A stretch of 64,000 bases of DNA from an uncultured Methanomicrobiales archaeon (GTDB lineage: Archaea; Halobacteriota; Methanomicrobia; Methanomicrobiales; Methanospirillaceae). Every line of letters begins with the position of its first letter. The stretch's first letter is position 1. The stretch is from the NCBI GenBank assembly GCA_903926075.1, contig CAIYHQ010000074.1, positions 1 to 64,000 on the forward strand, given 5' to 3'. Below the pieces are notes generated by a model. It made no database searches, had not been told where the DNA came from, and saw only the letters and a list, made by a program, of their open reading frames with translations. Shown in pieces: positions 36,052-45,406 of this stretch. The translations under genes and the position numbers were made by a program.

Positions 36052-37344
36052 ATGAATGTCCTTGTAGTAGGGGGTGGTGGCCGTGAACATGCAATAGCAC
36101 ACGCCCTCTCCTGCAACAGCAGCGTCTCCCTCTATTCTGTAATGGGCCAGCGGAATCCAGGTATTGATAAACTCTCAAAAAAGGTTTTAATCAGAAAAGA
36201 GACTGATGTCGGTGCAGTTGTAAAATTTGCAGAGCATGAGAAGATTGATTATGCGGTTATAGGTCCTGAAGCTCCACTTGAAGCAGGTATTGTAGATGCT
36301 CTTTTAACTTCAGGAATTTTATCATTTGGTCCGACAAAAACTGCCGCAAGACTTGAAACAAACAAAGAATTCTGCAGAATGATGATGTCTGAACATGAGA
36401 TTGCAGGATGTCCAATGTACAGGGTATTCCATGACACAAAGTCAGCTGAAGAATTTATCAAATCTCATGATGAGAATTTTGCGATAAAACCTATCGGTCT
36501 CACCGGGGGGAAAGGAGTAAAGATAATGGGGGAGCATCTTGATAAAAAAGAAGCTGTCTCGTATATCGGGAACCTAAAAGGACAAGTTGTGATTGAGGAA
36601 CTGCTCGTTGGCGAGGAGTTCACACTCCAGGCCTTTGTTGATGGAAGCACTTTAATACCCATGCCGCTTGTTCAGGACCACAAACGGGCATTCGAAGGTG
36701 ATACTGGACCTAATACCGGAGGTATGGGTTCCTATAGTATGCCTGATCATTTATTACCTTTTGTTAATGATAGCGAACGCAGGACTGCATTCGCAATAAT
36801 GAAGGATACAATGCACGCTTTCGAAGAAATGGGTGAACCTTACAGGGGAGTTCTCTATGGTCAATTCATGAACACTAAAAAAGGTCCCATGTTGATTGAA
36901 TTTAATGCCCGTTTTGGTGACCCCGAAGCAATGAATGTCCTTACACTTCTAAGCTCTGACTTTTTTGAAATAATCGAGGCTGTTTGCCAGGGTGATCTGA
37001 AGCCAGGCAAGGTAAGTTTTTCAAATGAAGCTACAGTTTGTAAATATCTTGTTCCCGAGGGATATCCTGAAAATCCAAAAACCGGGGATGAACTGATAAT
37101 TAGAGACAATGAAAAAGCCATCCTGTATTATGCAAATATCGAGGAGAGAGAAAACAGATTCTATACCATGAGTTCCCGTACCCTTGCATTTGTAGGACGA
37201 GGAAAAACACTTGAAGAAGCGCACGAGGTTGCAGAAAAAGCAGCTTTGGATGTGAAGGGTAAAGTAAGATACCGGCATGATATTGGAACACAATGCCTTA
37301 TTGACCGCCGGTTAAAACATATGAGGGAGTTAAATAATGTGTAG
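36052..37344 (+). CDS. purD: Phosphoribosylamine-glycine ligase
   Basis: A 430-residue ATP-grasp enzyme that joins glycine to phosphoribosylamine in purine synthesis. It shows [16 protein letters not shown] at the start, ATP-grasp residues around [15 protein letters not shown], the [20 protein letters not shown] signature, and [12 protein letters not shown] near the metal site. The length is normal. It overlaps argF by eight bases. Confidence 0.96.
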   Translation: MNVLVVGGGGREHAIAHALSCNSSVSLYSVMGQRNPGIDKLSKKVLIRKETDVGAVVKFAEHEKIDYAVIGPEAPLEAGIVDALLTSGILSFGPTKTAARLETNKEFCRMMMSEHEIAGCPMYRVFHDTKSAEEFIKSHDENFAIKPIGLTGGKGVKIMGEHLDKKEAVSYIGNLKGQVVIEELLVGEEFTLQAFVDGSTLIPMPLVQDHKRAFEGDTGPNTGGMGSYSMPDHLLPFVNDSERRTAFAIMKDTMHAFEEMGEPYRGVLYGQFMNTKKGPMLIEFNARFGDPEAMNVLTLLSSDFFEIIEAVCQGDLKPGKVSFSNEATVCKYLVPEGYPENPKTGDELIIRDNEKAILYYANIEERENRFYTMSSRTLAFVGRGKTLEEAHEVAEKAALDVKGKVRYRHDIGTQCLIDRRLKHMRELNNV

Positions 37345-38269
37345 TGATTTCATCTCCATTCTTGATATCTCAAAGGAGACACTTTGGGACCTGATAGATT
37401 CCGCAAAAAAATTAAAAAGTGAGAGGAAGAAAGGCATCCATCATGAACCACTCCGTGGTAAAAATCTAGCCTTAATTTTTGAAAAACCATCCACTCGAAC
37501 AAGGATCTCATTTGAGGTTGGAATGAATGAACTTGGTGGCGATGCTATCTATTTGAACGCAAATGATATGCAGCTTGGACGCGGGGAAGAGATAAAAGAT
37601 ACGGCAAAGGTAATTTCAAGATATGTATCTGGCGTAATGATAAGGGCATTTTATCATGCAACAATCGAAGAATTCGCCCATCATGCGGAAGTCCCTGTAA
37701 TAAACGGTCTTTCAGACAGGGAACACCCCTGTCAAATGCTTGCAGATATCATGACTATCGATGAGCATTTTGGTTCTACTGAAGGACTGAAAGTCGCATG
37801 GATTGGAGATGGTAACAATGTATGCAATTCACTTCTCCTGGCTTCATCAATGACGGGTATGGAAGTAAAGGTGGCTAGTCCTCCCAATTATACACCCCCT
37901 TCAGATGTTATTGCGCTTGCACAGAAAAATGGAGGGCTTGTTCAATTGAGTCAGTCACCTATGGAAGCTGCAAAAAATGCTGATGTTATTTTAACAGATA
38001 CATGGGTATCAATGGGTAATGAGACTGAAAGATTAAAACGTATTGAAGATTTCAAGGACTACAGAGTTACAAATGAGATAATGTTCAGTGCAAATCCTGA
38101 TGCCGTTTTTCTTCACTGCCTGCCTGCACACCGTGGAGAAGAAGTCAGTGATGAAGTTATTGACGGCCCTTCAAGTCTGGTCTGGGATGAAGCAGAAAAT
38201 CGCCTGCATGCACAAAAAGCATTGATGCAATATCTTTTTTCGAAAAATGGGTTAACCCTTAATCACTAA
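37337..38269 (+). CDS. argF: Ornithine carbamoyltransferase
   Basis: A 310-residue enzyme that forms citrulline. The carbamoyl-phosphate site is [12 protein letters not shown] and the ornithine-side loop is [12 protein letters not shown]. The DxxxSMG loop of ornithine transcarbamylases (DTWVSMGNE) is present, which separates it from aspartate transcarbamylase. It is the last gene of the operon and its end overlaps the convergent small gene by 11 bases. The product feeds argG, also in this window. Confidence 0.96.
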   Translation: MCSDFISILDISKETLWDLIDSAKKLKSERKKGIHHEPLRGKNLALIFEKPSTRTRISFEVGMNELGGDAIYLNANDMQLGRGEEIKDTAKVISRYVSGVMIRAFYHATIEEFAHHAEVPVINGLSDREHPCQMLADIMTIDEHFGSTEGLKVAWIGDGNNVCNSLLLASSMTGMEVKVASPPNYTPPSDVIALAQKNGGLVQLSQSPMEAAKNADVILTDTWVSMGNETERLKRIEDFKDYRVTNEIMFSANPDAVFLHCLPAHRGEEVSDEVIDGPSSLVWDEAENRLHAQKALMQYLFSKNGLTLNH

Positions 38270-38495
38270 TGAACTCCTGCAATTTTTTGTTTAGAACATC
38301 CTGAACAATCTCAAGTACTTCTTTTGTTCCCCGGAAAGCAAGCACTTCCCTGATGTCATCGTCCATATTTGCAAAATTTATTTTCTCCTTTCTCTCAACA
38401 ATTTCGATATCATATTCATTTACAATGTCCCTTATAATTGTGCGTGGGACTCCTGGCTGGATTATCAGGTCATATAGTTCTTCATCTGTGTCCAA
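38259..38495 (-). CDS. Small acidic protein next to the marker 14 gene, unknown
   Basis: A 78-residue acidic protein without a motif I recognise. It is predicted mostly helical. It begins five bases after the stop of the marker 14 gene on the same strand, so co-translation is likely. Its 3' end overlaps argF. Context suggests it partners the methanogen-specific protein. Confidence 0.65.
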   Translation of the reverse strand: MDTDEELYDLIIQPGVPRTIIRDIVNEYDIEIVERKEKINFANMDDDIREVLAFRGTKEVLEIVQDVLNKKLQEFISD

Positions 38496-38500
38496 TTATT

Positions 38501-40003
38501 TCACTTCCCGACTGCAATTCGTCTGCGCATAATACATGGGCCGTTTCTCACTCCGCCTATTGGATTATTGGGTTTTCCTAGTGAATTCATGCACCGCCCC
38601 ATTAATGCTGCTCCCCTGGCAAGGCCATCATCAACAAAAACAAGGTGATCATTTGGTTTATCAAATAATTTTCTTTCAATAATCCCGTCAAGGATGTATT
38701 GTGGTTTCTTTCCTGATATTGCTGCCCTTCCTGTGAATCCAATTGAAGAATTAGGAAAGAGGAGACCTTCTTCCTTAACAACGTCTATAAGTCTTAAGGC
38801 CATGTCTGCGCAGACATTATCAATAACTTCACGGAGCATACCTATCCCATGATTTAACTGAATCTCACGGCCAATCTCTTTTAATTCATCAAGTCCACTT
38901 CCATTCACTCCGGCATCACAACCCACCATTGCAACCCCGGACTCTTTTGCAACTTTTGCATAGACTGGAACACGGCCAAACTTGGTTCTTTCAGGAGGAA
39001 CTATCCGGATATCAATAAATTTGTTGCATCTTTTAACGAAATCTATAACATCATCACTCTTTCGCTTAAATTTATAACCGCCGTCTCTTGCAGTACTATC
39101 ACCAAAAATATCAAGTGCTGTCCCGGTATGCGACTCGACGAGATTTGTACCTTTCACAATAGCGTCAGGGATAGCTCCCGCGAGACCACAGAAATTTCCA
39201 ACAGTTTTTGCAAAAGGATTTCTCTCATTTTCACTTAAATCTCCGGTTATCCTTCCGTCAAGGGTAGTGCCAAAATCGATTGAGATGCAGGGGTTTCGAA
39301 AATCAACAGTAGTCCACTTTGCCCCTTCTTTAATTCCGGCCATTGCAAGTTCACCTTCCATTTCGTTTGCTACCATTTCGACTCCGGTGCTCCCGACCGG
39401 CGGAATAACTCCTGCTACAGCGCCAATAAATACAACCTTGTCGGCAAAACTAAAAGGCTGGATTTTTTCAGACTGATTAGCTTTGGACATGGGCGGTGTC
39501 ATCTTGCGAGGAGGAACACCTGCAAGGAGGCACCCGTTTGCAAGTGCTATGACAAAATCTCCGACCTGGTCCGGGGAGTCCATGGCAGCAACAACTCCGG
39601 TACTTCGAACAACAAAATCAAGGTCTTTTTGTATGTCGAGGTGAACTTCTCTATGACAATCAATTAGGGTACCTTTTACAAGTTCAGTTACTGACTCCTG
39701 TGTAAGTTTTGTACCATCAAGAGTTTCTCCAAAAATCTCCTCGCCTGGTTTGGGTTTCCTTACATCACGACTCATTTTTACGGTTTTATTTATTACATAG
39801 CTCATTCCGGTTTCGAGGTTGACTCCTGTCAGGATACATTTTGTTGTAGTATTGCCCATCTCAACTGAGGCCACAATGAAGTAAGGTTTCACCTTATATT
39901 CCGGAATATTCATACCTGCCCCATGGGCTATCTGGGGTGGTGCCGGACTTTCAACGATATGAGGTTTTAATCCTATGAATCTGCTAAAGAAACTGCCGCT
40001 CAT
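38501..40003 (-). CDS. Putative methanogenesis marker protein 14 (DUF2114)
   Basis: A 500-residue protein matching the DUF2114/marker 14 family as I recall it, restricted to methanogens. ASKHA-like ATPase elements are visible: VASVEMGNTTTKCILTG near residues 44-60 and SIDFGTTLDGRITG near 239-252, plus VFVDDGLARGAALMG near the C-terminus. Corrinoid-activating proteins of the RamA/RACo class belong to the same superfamily, so an ATP-dependent activation role is possible. The substrate is unknown. Confidence 0.8.
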   Translation of the reverse strand: MSGSFFSRFIGLKPHIVESPAPPQIAHGAGMNIPEYKVKPYFIVASVEMGNTTTKCILTGVNLETGMSYVINKTVKMSRDVRKPKPGEEIFGETLDGTKLTQESVTELVKGTLIDCHREVHLDIQKDLDFVVRSTGVVAAMDSPDQVGDFVIALANGCLLAGVPPRKMTPPMSKANQSEKIQPFSFADKVVFIGAVAGVIPPVGSTGVEMVANEMEGELAMAGIKEGAKWTTVDFRNPCISIDFGTTLDGRITGDLSENERNPFAKTVGNFCGLAGAIPDAIVKGTNLVESHTGTALDIFGDSTARDGGYKFKRKSDDVIDFVKRCNKFIDIRIVPPERTKFGRVPVYAKVAKESGVAMVGCDAGVNGSGLDELKEIGREIQLNHGIGMLREVIDNVCADMALRLIDVVKEEGLLFPNSSIGFTGRAAISGKKPQYILDGIIERKLFDKPNDHLVFVDDGLARGAALMGRCMNSLGKPNNPIGGVRNGPCIMRRRIAVGK

Positions 40004-40080
40004 TGTCTTGAATTTCTCTCCGTTATGGCTTATTATTTTCGATATTAAATTTTATTCATCCACTTTTTTATAGGTGAATT

Positions 40081-41529
40081 TTAATCATTCTTTTTTTCTT
40101 TTCCTGTGACATCACGGCAACTACCGATAATTCCTGTAAACTCACCTTCATCATTAAAATATGGTGTTTTGGTGACTTCAAGAATTTTTTGGATCTTATC
40201 AATAATAATCTTTGTTTCAAATTTCTGGGCAGTGTGACTTTCCTTCGCTTTTTTGTCTGAATCAAGGGCAATTTTCTCAAACTGGATGACTTGACCCTTT
40301 GCTTTAAGTTCTGAAATTATCTCAATATCCGTTTTTTTGGAGCATTCGTCTTTTTTTGAAAGGAAAATATTCATCGAATATGGCTCACTTAAAAAAGTGT
40401 ACCTGAAATCCTTGTCCTTATAATAGACCATCTCTTCAAGCTGGTCTGCCATGATATTCAGGATCTTGCCCCTTTCAATATATTTGTTCTCATAAATTGT
40501 TCTTTCGGTAATATCTACCCCGACACATAGATATTCGCCAGGTATTCCTTTCTTGTTGAATATCGGCTTTATTGTCCAGGCAATGAAACGCTTTCTACCT
40601 GTCCCGTCAGTATTTTCAATTTTAAAACTCGTTTCCTGTTCAGGATTTTCAGCTGACCTTCCAATTTGGTCTTTAAATACATCTCCCTCTTTTGAGTTTG
40701 TTTTAAAGAGTACTCCTGAAAAACTATGACCTGTAACTAATTCGGGATCATCGATTCCAAAAAACGACTGTGTGTATTCATTCACAAACTGAACTTTGGC
40801 ATCCTTCGAAAGTCTGACTATGAGGCTGTTTGAATTTTCAACAAGTTCTCTGTACTTCTCTTCGCTCCGTTTAAGCAGCTTTTTTGATTTTTTATGTTCA
40901 GAAACTTCATATAGGAGTGTCTTATTTAGTTGAAGGAGTTCCATTGTTCTTTCTTCAACAAGTTGTTCAAGATAGAGCTGGTACTTTTTAAGTTCAGTGA
41001 TATCCTCAAATATGACACCAATCCCTTTTTCTCCACGGTCAAAAACAATTGGAAGTAGTTTTATCCTGAAAAAGTATTCCTCGTCACCTACCTCAATAAC
41101 CTCCTCTATGACTTTTTCATTTCCCTTGAGAGCATTCCTTATCCTCTCAAGGTGCCTGGGACTGAGATATGCCATTAGCGGGGTAAAGTCAATTTTTCTC
41201 CCTACCACATCCGTCCTCTTTAGATGAAAAACTTCAAGCAGTGGATTATTTACTTCCTGAATGAAGAACTCTTTATCGATAAGGAGGATAAGATCTGATG
41301 ATAACGATAATAGATTTGAAATTGGGACTCTCTGTGAAAGATTGTATATTTTTGCCCTTCCATATGTCCTCATCTCCACATGACCTGATATAAGAAGTGT
41401 ATTTAGGTATTTCGCAGTTGATGCTCTTGAAAGTGGTATTTTTTTGGATATTTCTAGAATTGTAAGACCTTTTGGATACTTTTCAAGAATCTTTCTTATA
41501 TTATTGAGTTCCTGTTCTTCTTCAATCAT
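40081..41529 (-). CDS. HTH-PAS regulator with three PAS domains
   Basis: A 482-residue cytoplasmic protein. Residues 1-70 form a winged helix-turn-helix (IRKILEKYPKGLTILEISKK ... ASTAKYLNTLLISGHVE), followed by PAS domains at about 72-190, 225-345 and 355-480. Each ends in a typical DxTE or DVTG segment (IFEDITELKKY, VGVDITERTIY, SCRDVTGKEKK). There is no kinase domain, so it is probably a ligand-sensing transcription factor, not a two-component sensor. Such HTH-PAS proteins are frequent in Methanomicrobiales. Its target is unknown. It sits next to, but separate from, the end of the acs operon. Confidence 0.75.
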   Translation of the reverse strand: MIEEEQELNNIRKILEKYPKGLTILEISKKIPLSRASTAKYLNTLLISGHVEMRTYGRAKIYNLSQRVPISNLLSLSSDLILLIDKEFFIQEVNNPLLEVFHLKRTDVVGRKIDFTPLMAYLSPRHLERIRNALKGNEKVIEEVIEVGDEEYFFRIKLLPIVFDRGEKGIGVIFEDITELKKYQLYLEQLVEERTMELLQLNKTLLYEVSEHKKSKKLLKRSEEKYRELVENSNSLIVRLSKDAKVQFVNEYTQSFFGIDDPELVTGHSFSGVLFKTNSKEGDVFKDQIGRSAENPEQETSFKIENTDGTGRKRFIAWTIKPIFNKKGIPGEYLCVGVDITERTIYENKYIERGKILNIMADQLEEMVYYKDKDFRYTFLSEPYSMNIFLSKKDECSKKTDIEIISELKAKGQVIQFEKIALDSDKKAKESHTAQKFETKIIIDKIQKILEVTKTPYFNDEGEFTGIIGSCRDVTGKEKKND

Positions 41530-41707
41530 TTTATTTTTTTCTCCTGTCTTTTCAGTAAATAAAACTAATCAAGTAAATCCAGGTTATAAACAACAATCTA
41601 TTATATAATCTAATATTTAGTTATACTGTTTCTAGTCGAGACTTATCAGATATAATTAAATAATTTGAATACTCCACGTGGATATATTATTAATAAAGAG
41701 AATTTTT
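41530..41707. other. Intergenic region after the acs operon, before the HTH-PAS gene
   Basis: AT-rich, with no gene. A T-run just after the cooC stop (minus) may terminate the operon. A perfect palindrome CCACGTGG lies at about 41677-41684, and AAATATTAG and ATTATATAA stretches may be the HTH-PAS promoter. Confidence 0.45.
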
Positions 41708-42463
41708 TTAAAAGGAATTCAGTAACTGAAATTCCGAAAGAAATCTTCCGGTAAAGTTGTGTACTGCCTGCCTGGCTGGAGATAATTCATTTATATCTGC
41801 AACAGGGAGATTCTCAAGATCAAACCGAAGTAATTCCTTGTCTTCAGGGATACAGGTCCAGGCTTTATCAAAACAAAATTGTCTTGTTTCGTCAGTAACC
41901 CGGTTCATTATTAACAAGATATTTTCACTTTTAAGGCCAAAATCTATTACAATATTACGTATCCTGTCAGCAGTCCGAAGTCCCCTTGCCCCAGGATCAG
42001 TTACAATTAGAAGAATATCAGGACTTCGGACAGTTCCACGCGCAAAATGCTCCATACCGGCTTCAGTATCCACAACTATAAACTTGTATTCTGACTCGAG
42101 TCCACGCATGCTGGTTGTTAGAAGGTCATTAGCAAAGCAATAACAGCCTGCTCCGGGCGGTCTTCCCATTGAAATGAGATCAAAGCCGATAGATTCAACA
42201 AGTACCTGCCGAAAACGGAGATTAATATATTCATTCCTTGACATCCCATGAGGGATACTCTTTGTAAATGCCTCTTCCCTCATAGAACCGAGAGATTCTA
42301 TTACATTGACACCCAATGCCTCGTGAAGATTTGAGTTGGGATCAGCGTCCACTGCAAGGACCGGATGAATACCCCTGTAAATTAATTCTTTTATAAGTAA
42401 CGCACTAATTGTTGTTTTTCCGGTGCCCCCTTTCCCAGATAGAGCAATTACAAACGGTCTCAT
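41708..42463 (-). CDS. cooC: CooC/AcsF-type nickel-insertion ATPase
   Basis: A 251-residue MinD-family P-loop ATPase. It has the deviant Walker A SGKGGTGKTT at residues 9-18, AVDADPNSNLHEALG, and VDTEAGMEHFARGT. CooC proteins load nickel into CO dehydrogenase, and the related AcsF loads it into acetyl-CoA synthase. Since this operon has acsB but no CO dehydrogenase, an AcsF-like role is the better inference. It overlaps the upstream gene by four bases and is the last gene of the operon. Confidence 0.85.
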   Translation of the reverse strand: MRPFVIALSGKGGTGKTTISALLIKELIYRGIHPVLAVDADPNSNLHEALGVNVIESLGSMREEAFTKSIPHGMSRNEYINLRFRQVLVESIGFDLISMGRPPGAGCYCFANDLLTTSMRGLESEYKFIVVDTEAGMEHFARGTVRSPDILLIVTDPGARGLRTADRIRNIVIDFGLKSENILLIMNRVTDETRQFCFDKAWTCIPEDKELLRFDLENLPVADINELSPARQAVHNFTGRFLSEFQLLNSF

Positions 42464-43494
42464 GATGTAAAAGAATGGATACTCTCTGAAACCGCATTTG
42501 TACTTTCCATTATATCAATTGCGGTCTCCTCGTCAGCAAGACGAATTCCACATGTCGGAGTGATGAGCGACTGTCTGTCAAAAAGATCTGAGGGTATTGT
42601 CTCAATGGCACGTTCACGAATGCTTTGAAAACGCTGGATTAATCGATCAATAGTCTCTTTCCTAAAGACTTCCCCTTCAGAAGGCACAACCCCCCATGCA
42701 ATAACACCACCGTTCCTCATAAAATCCAAAATTTTATCCCTATAAAGCAGGAATTCATTTGCATTTGTATACGCATCAAATGAGAGAACAGCAGGTTTTA
42801 ATGAGAGTACAAATTCCCAGTCAGTATTCGCGCAACAGTGCACACCAATTGCACCTTTTAGTGTAGTTACGATTTCAGTAAAGCCTTCTCTTACCTGTTC
42901 TTTATCCAGAGGCACAACTGAAGACCCAAGTGAGGCATAATACGGTTCATCCATCACAATAAGTGTTTCATCGACTCCGGTCCTTTCACGAATTGCATCT
43001 TCTGCAGCACGAGCTCTTAATGCAATAAGTTTTGGAAGCATATCGGCTAGCTCAGGGTCGTAAAGGATAGGCTTTCTTTCTCTGTCCACAACCTGCATGC
43101 CAAAAGTAACCGGGCCGGTGAGTTGAAATTTTAAAGCAATAATATCCTGAAAGTTCCTGGACAGCATGTTGTCAAAACACGAATAATAATCTGGTGTCGG
43201 AAGATATGGAATGAAATTTTTCCCTAGGAAATCCTCATATATTTTGGCTATGTCATTTGTAATGTCTCTGGAGCGGTCAATTAAAAGCCGTTCTTCTTCT
43301 ATTATTTTCCCTGGCAGATGTTCAGAATCTGAAAACACAATTCTTTCAAGAATTCCACGTTTTGGAAGTGTCGGGATGTATGGAAGCCTCTGACAATACT
43401 TCCTTACGACATCACACGCAATATCTGGGTCAATAAAAGGAAGAGAACCAACCCCTGTTGTTGCCCCCCTGGGGGACGCTAATATTTTATTCAT
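42460..43494 (-). CDS. Core MetE-type methionine synthase (folate-independent)
   Basis: A 344-residue protein matching the C-terminal catalytic barrel of MetE, without the N-terminal half found in folate-dependent enzymes. The zinc-site elements are GVHCCANTDW (HxC) and the late Cys in TPTCGIRL. TTGVGSLP begins the barrel. Such core proteins take methyl groups from corrinoid proteins. Its place after the corrinoid protein and its activator suggests the CFeSP as donor. I place the start at the ATG at 43494 (MNKILASPRGA), eight bases inside the acsV end, not at the longer frame start at 43659. Confidence 0.75.
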   Translation of the reverse strand: MNKILASPRGATTGVGSLPFIDPDIACDVVRKYCQRLPYIPTLPKRGILERIVFSDSEHLPGKIIEEERLLIDRSRDITNDIAKIYEDFLGKNFIPYLPTPDYYSCFDNMLSRNFQDIIALKFQLTGPVTFGMQVVDRERKPILYDPELADMLPKLIALRARAAEDAIRERTGVDETLIVMDEPYYASLGSSVVPLDKEQVREGFTEIVTTLKGAIGVHCCANTDWEFVLSLKPAVLSFDAYTNANEFLLYRDKILDFMRNGGVIAWGVVPSEGEVFRKETIDRLIQRFQSIRERAIETIPSDLFDRQSLITPTCGIRLADEETAIDIMESTNAVSESIHSFTS

Positions 43495-45406
43495 CAATCT
43501 TGTCTCCTGTCTGTAATCTGCATAGATTGATTGTTTTTTCAACAAGCGGAAAGAGGCTAAGGTCAGTATGCGGAAGAAAAGTACTTCGGGTATACTCATC
43601 CATAAATGCCGGTTCAGCATTGAGTTCAATATACCCCATCTTCTGTGCAATAGAATCAAGGGTTTTTCTTTTTTTCCTGCTTAATAGTGCGATATTAGCC
43701 CCTTCCACTGCACCATTACCGATATTATAAATCTGATTGAGTGGAATTTCAGGGATTAGCCCAATTATTATTGCATTCTCTTTATTGATGTAATTGCCAA
43801 AAGCTCCAGAGAAATAGATTTTACCAATATTTTCCCTAGTAATTCCTGCCATGTTTAAAAGAATAGTACATGCAGCAAGAACTGATGCCTTGCTCATTAT
43901 AAGGTTTTTAACATCATTCTCAGTGATTACTATGTCTTTCCCTAAACCGGTCTCATGTTCCCATGCAACGACATATTCATAAAAATGAGTGCCTTTTCTT
44001 ATTCTGTCATTATTTATAACAGAATTTATTCTCCCAGTCCTGTCTATAATACACGCCTTAAAAAGTTCAGCGAGCAGGTCAATTAAACCTGAACCGCAGA
44101 TCCCTTTGGGTTTAATTTGATTAATAGTACGATATACCGGAGAAAGTGTATGAGGATCTATTTTGATCTCTTCAATTGCACCTGGATTTGCACGCATTCC
44201 GAAAAGCACTTCGCCACCTTCAAGTGCAGGACCTGCTGCTCCTGCACATGAAAACATCCAGTCCCGATTTCCGAGCACTATTTCAAAGTTTGTGCCGATA
44301 TCTATCATTAGTGCGATTTCATCTGATTCAGACATTCCGGTTGCAAGGACATCCGCAACTATGTCACCTCCGATAAAATCAGAAACAGAAGGAAATACAA
44401 AGAGTGCAGCCCTTGGGTTTACTTTTATCCCGGCCCTCTCTGTTCCTGTCGTAAGATAGCGCCTGACAACAGGCACATAGGGTTCGGCAATAATGTATCC
44501 AGGATTAATCCCAAGGAGCAGATGAGTCATGACGGTATTTCCGGCTACAACCACTTCATATATGTCATGAGAATCAATTCCTCCATTTCTTACAGCTTCA
44601 GCAAGTACTGCATTGATACTATTAGATGCGAGTTGCTGAAGATCATTTAGTCCCCCTTCCTTCTTGGCATAATTGACCCTGGAAAGAATGTCTTCACCAT
44701 AACTTATCTGCTGGTTGTAATTTGATGCAATTCCAACTATCGCTCCATCAATGAGATTTCTTATATATACAACAATAGTTGTAGTACCAAGGTCGATAGC
44801 AGCTCCATATACTGCATAAGAGGTGTCACCTTTTTCAAGGTCTATAAGGCGGTAAACTCCAGGAATATGAGCGATGGTAGCAGTGACCCTCCACCCACTT
44901 TCGCGTAATACTGAAGGGACCATGCGGATGATCTCGAGAGGTGCATAGACAAGCTCAGCTTTTGGCCCTCCTTTTTTTTCAACACCCCATAGAAGGCGGG
45001 ATAAATCAGGAGATGGATCATCAAGTGATGGAGGAGGCAGTTGAAGCGGGTACTTGACGACAGAAGGGGATAGTGTCATAACGAGCTCTGACACCTTAAT
45101 TAAAATCTTCTGTTCCTGGACAAGGGACGGCTCTGGTATAAGAACCTGGATATCACTCTCAATGTAAGTTACACACGCAAGACAGGCCCCATCCTCTATC
45201 TCTTTTTTTGAAAGGAATTTTTCAAATTTTTTTTCGTCAAATGAGACAAGTCCAGTCTTAACATATACAATGCATTTCCCGCATTTGCCAATACCTCCAC
45301 AGACCACATTCATGTGAATACCGACTTTCTGGGCTGCTGCGAGGATTGTGCTATGTTCTGCTACTTCAATCTTCTTAAAACTTGGAAGAAATGTGACAGA
45401 TGTCAT
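43487..45406 (-). CDS. acsV: Corrinoid protein reductive activator (RACo/AcsV-like, ASKHA)
   Basis: A 639-residue protein. The N-terminal plant-type [2Fe-2S] domain has CGGIGKCGKC and GACLACV (about residues 36-78). A middle linker is followed by a large ASKHA ATPase-type domain with AIDLGTTTIVVYI, MIDIGTNFEIVLG and GICGSGLIDLL. RACo proteins use ATP to return the oxidised cob(II)alamin of the corrinoid iron-sulfur protein to the active cob(I) state. It overlaps acsC by four bases, which fits that job. Confidence 0.9.
   Translation of the reverse strand: MTSVTFLPSFKKIEVAEHSTILAAAQKVGIHMNVVCGGIGKCGKCIVYVKTGLVSFDEKKFEKFLSKKEIEDGACLACVTYIESDIQVLIPEPSLVQEQKILIKVSELVMTLSPSVVKYPLQLPPPSLDDPSPDLSRLLWGVEKKGGPKAELVYAPLEIIRMVPSVLRESGWRVTATIAHIPGVYRLIDLEKGDTSYAVYGAAIDLGTTTIVVYIRNLIDGAIVGIASNYNQQISYGEDILSRVNYAKKEGGLNDLQQLASNSINAVLAEAVRNGGIDSHDIYEVVVAGNTVMTHLLLGINPGYIIAEPYVPVVRRYLTTGTERAGIKVNPRAALFVFPSVSDFIGGDIVADVLATGMSESDEIALMIDIGTNFEIVLGNRDWMFSCAGAAGPALEGGEVLFGMRANPGAIEEIKIDPHTLSPVYRTINQIKPKGICGSGLIDLLAELFKACIIDRTGRINSVINNDRIRKGTHFYEYVVAWEHETGLGKDIVITENDVKNLIMSKASVLAACTILLNMAGITRENIGKIYFSGAFGNYINKENAIIIGLIPEIPLNQIYNIGNGAVEGANIALLSRKKRKTLDSIAQKMGYIELNAEPAFMDEYTRSTFLPHTDLSLFPLVEKTINLCRLQTGDKIDE

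Noticed and set aside
43495-43659. Longer start for the core MetE gene
   Set aside because: The extra residues overlap acsV in another frame and do not look like MetE.
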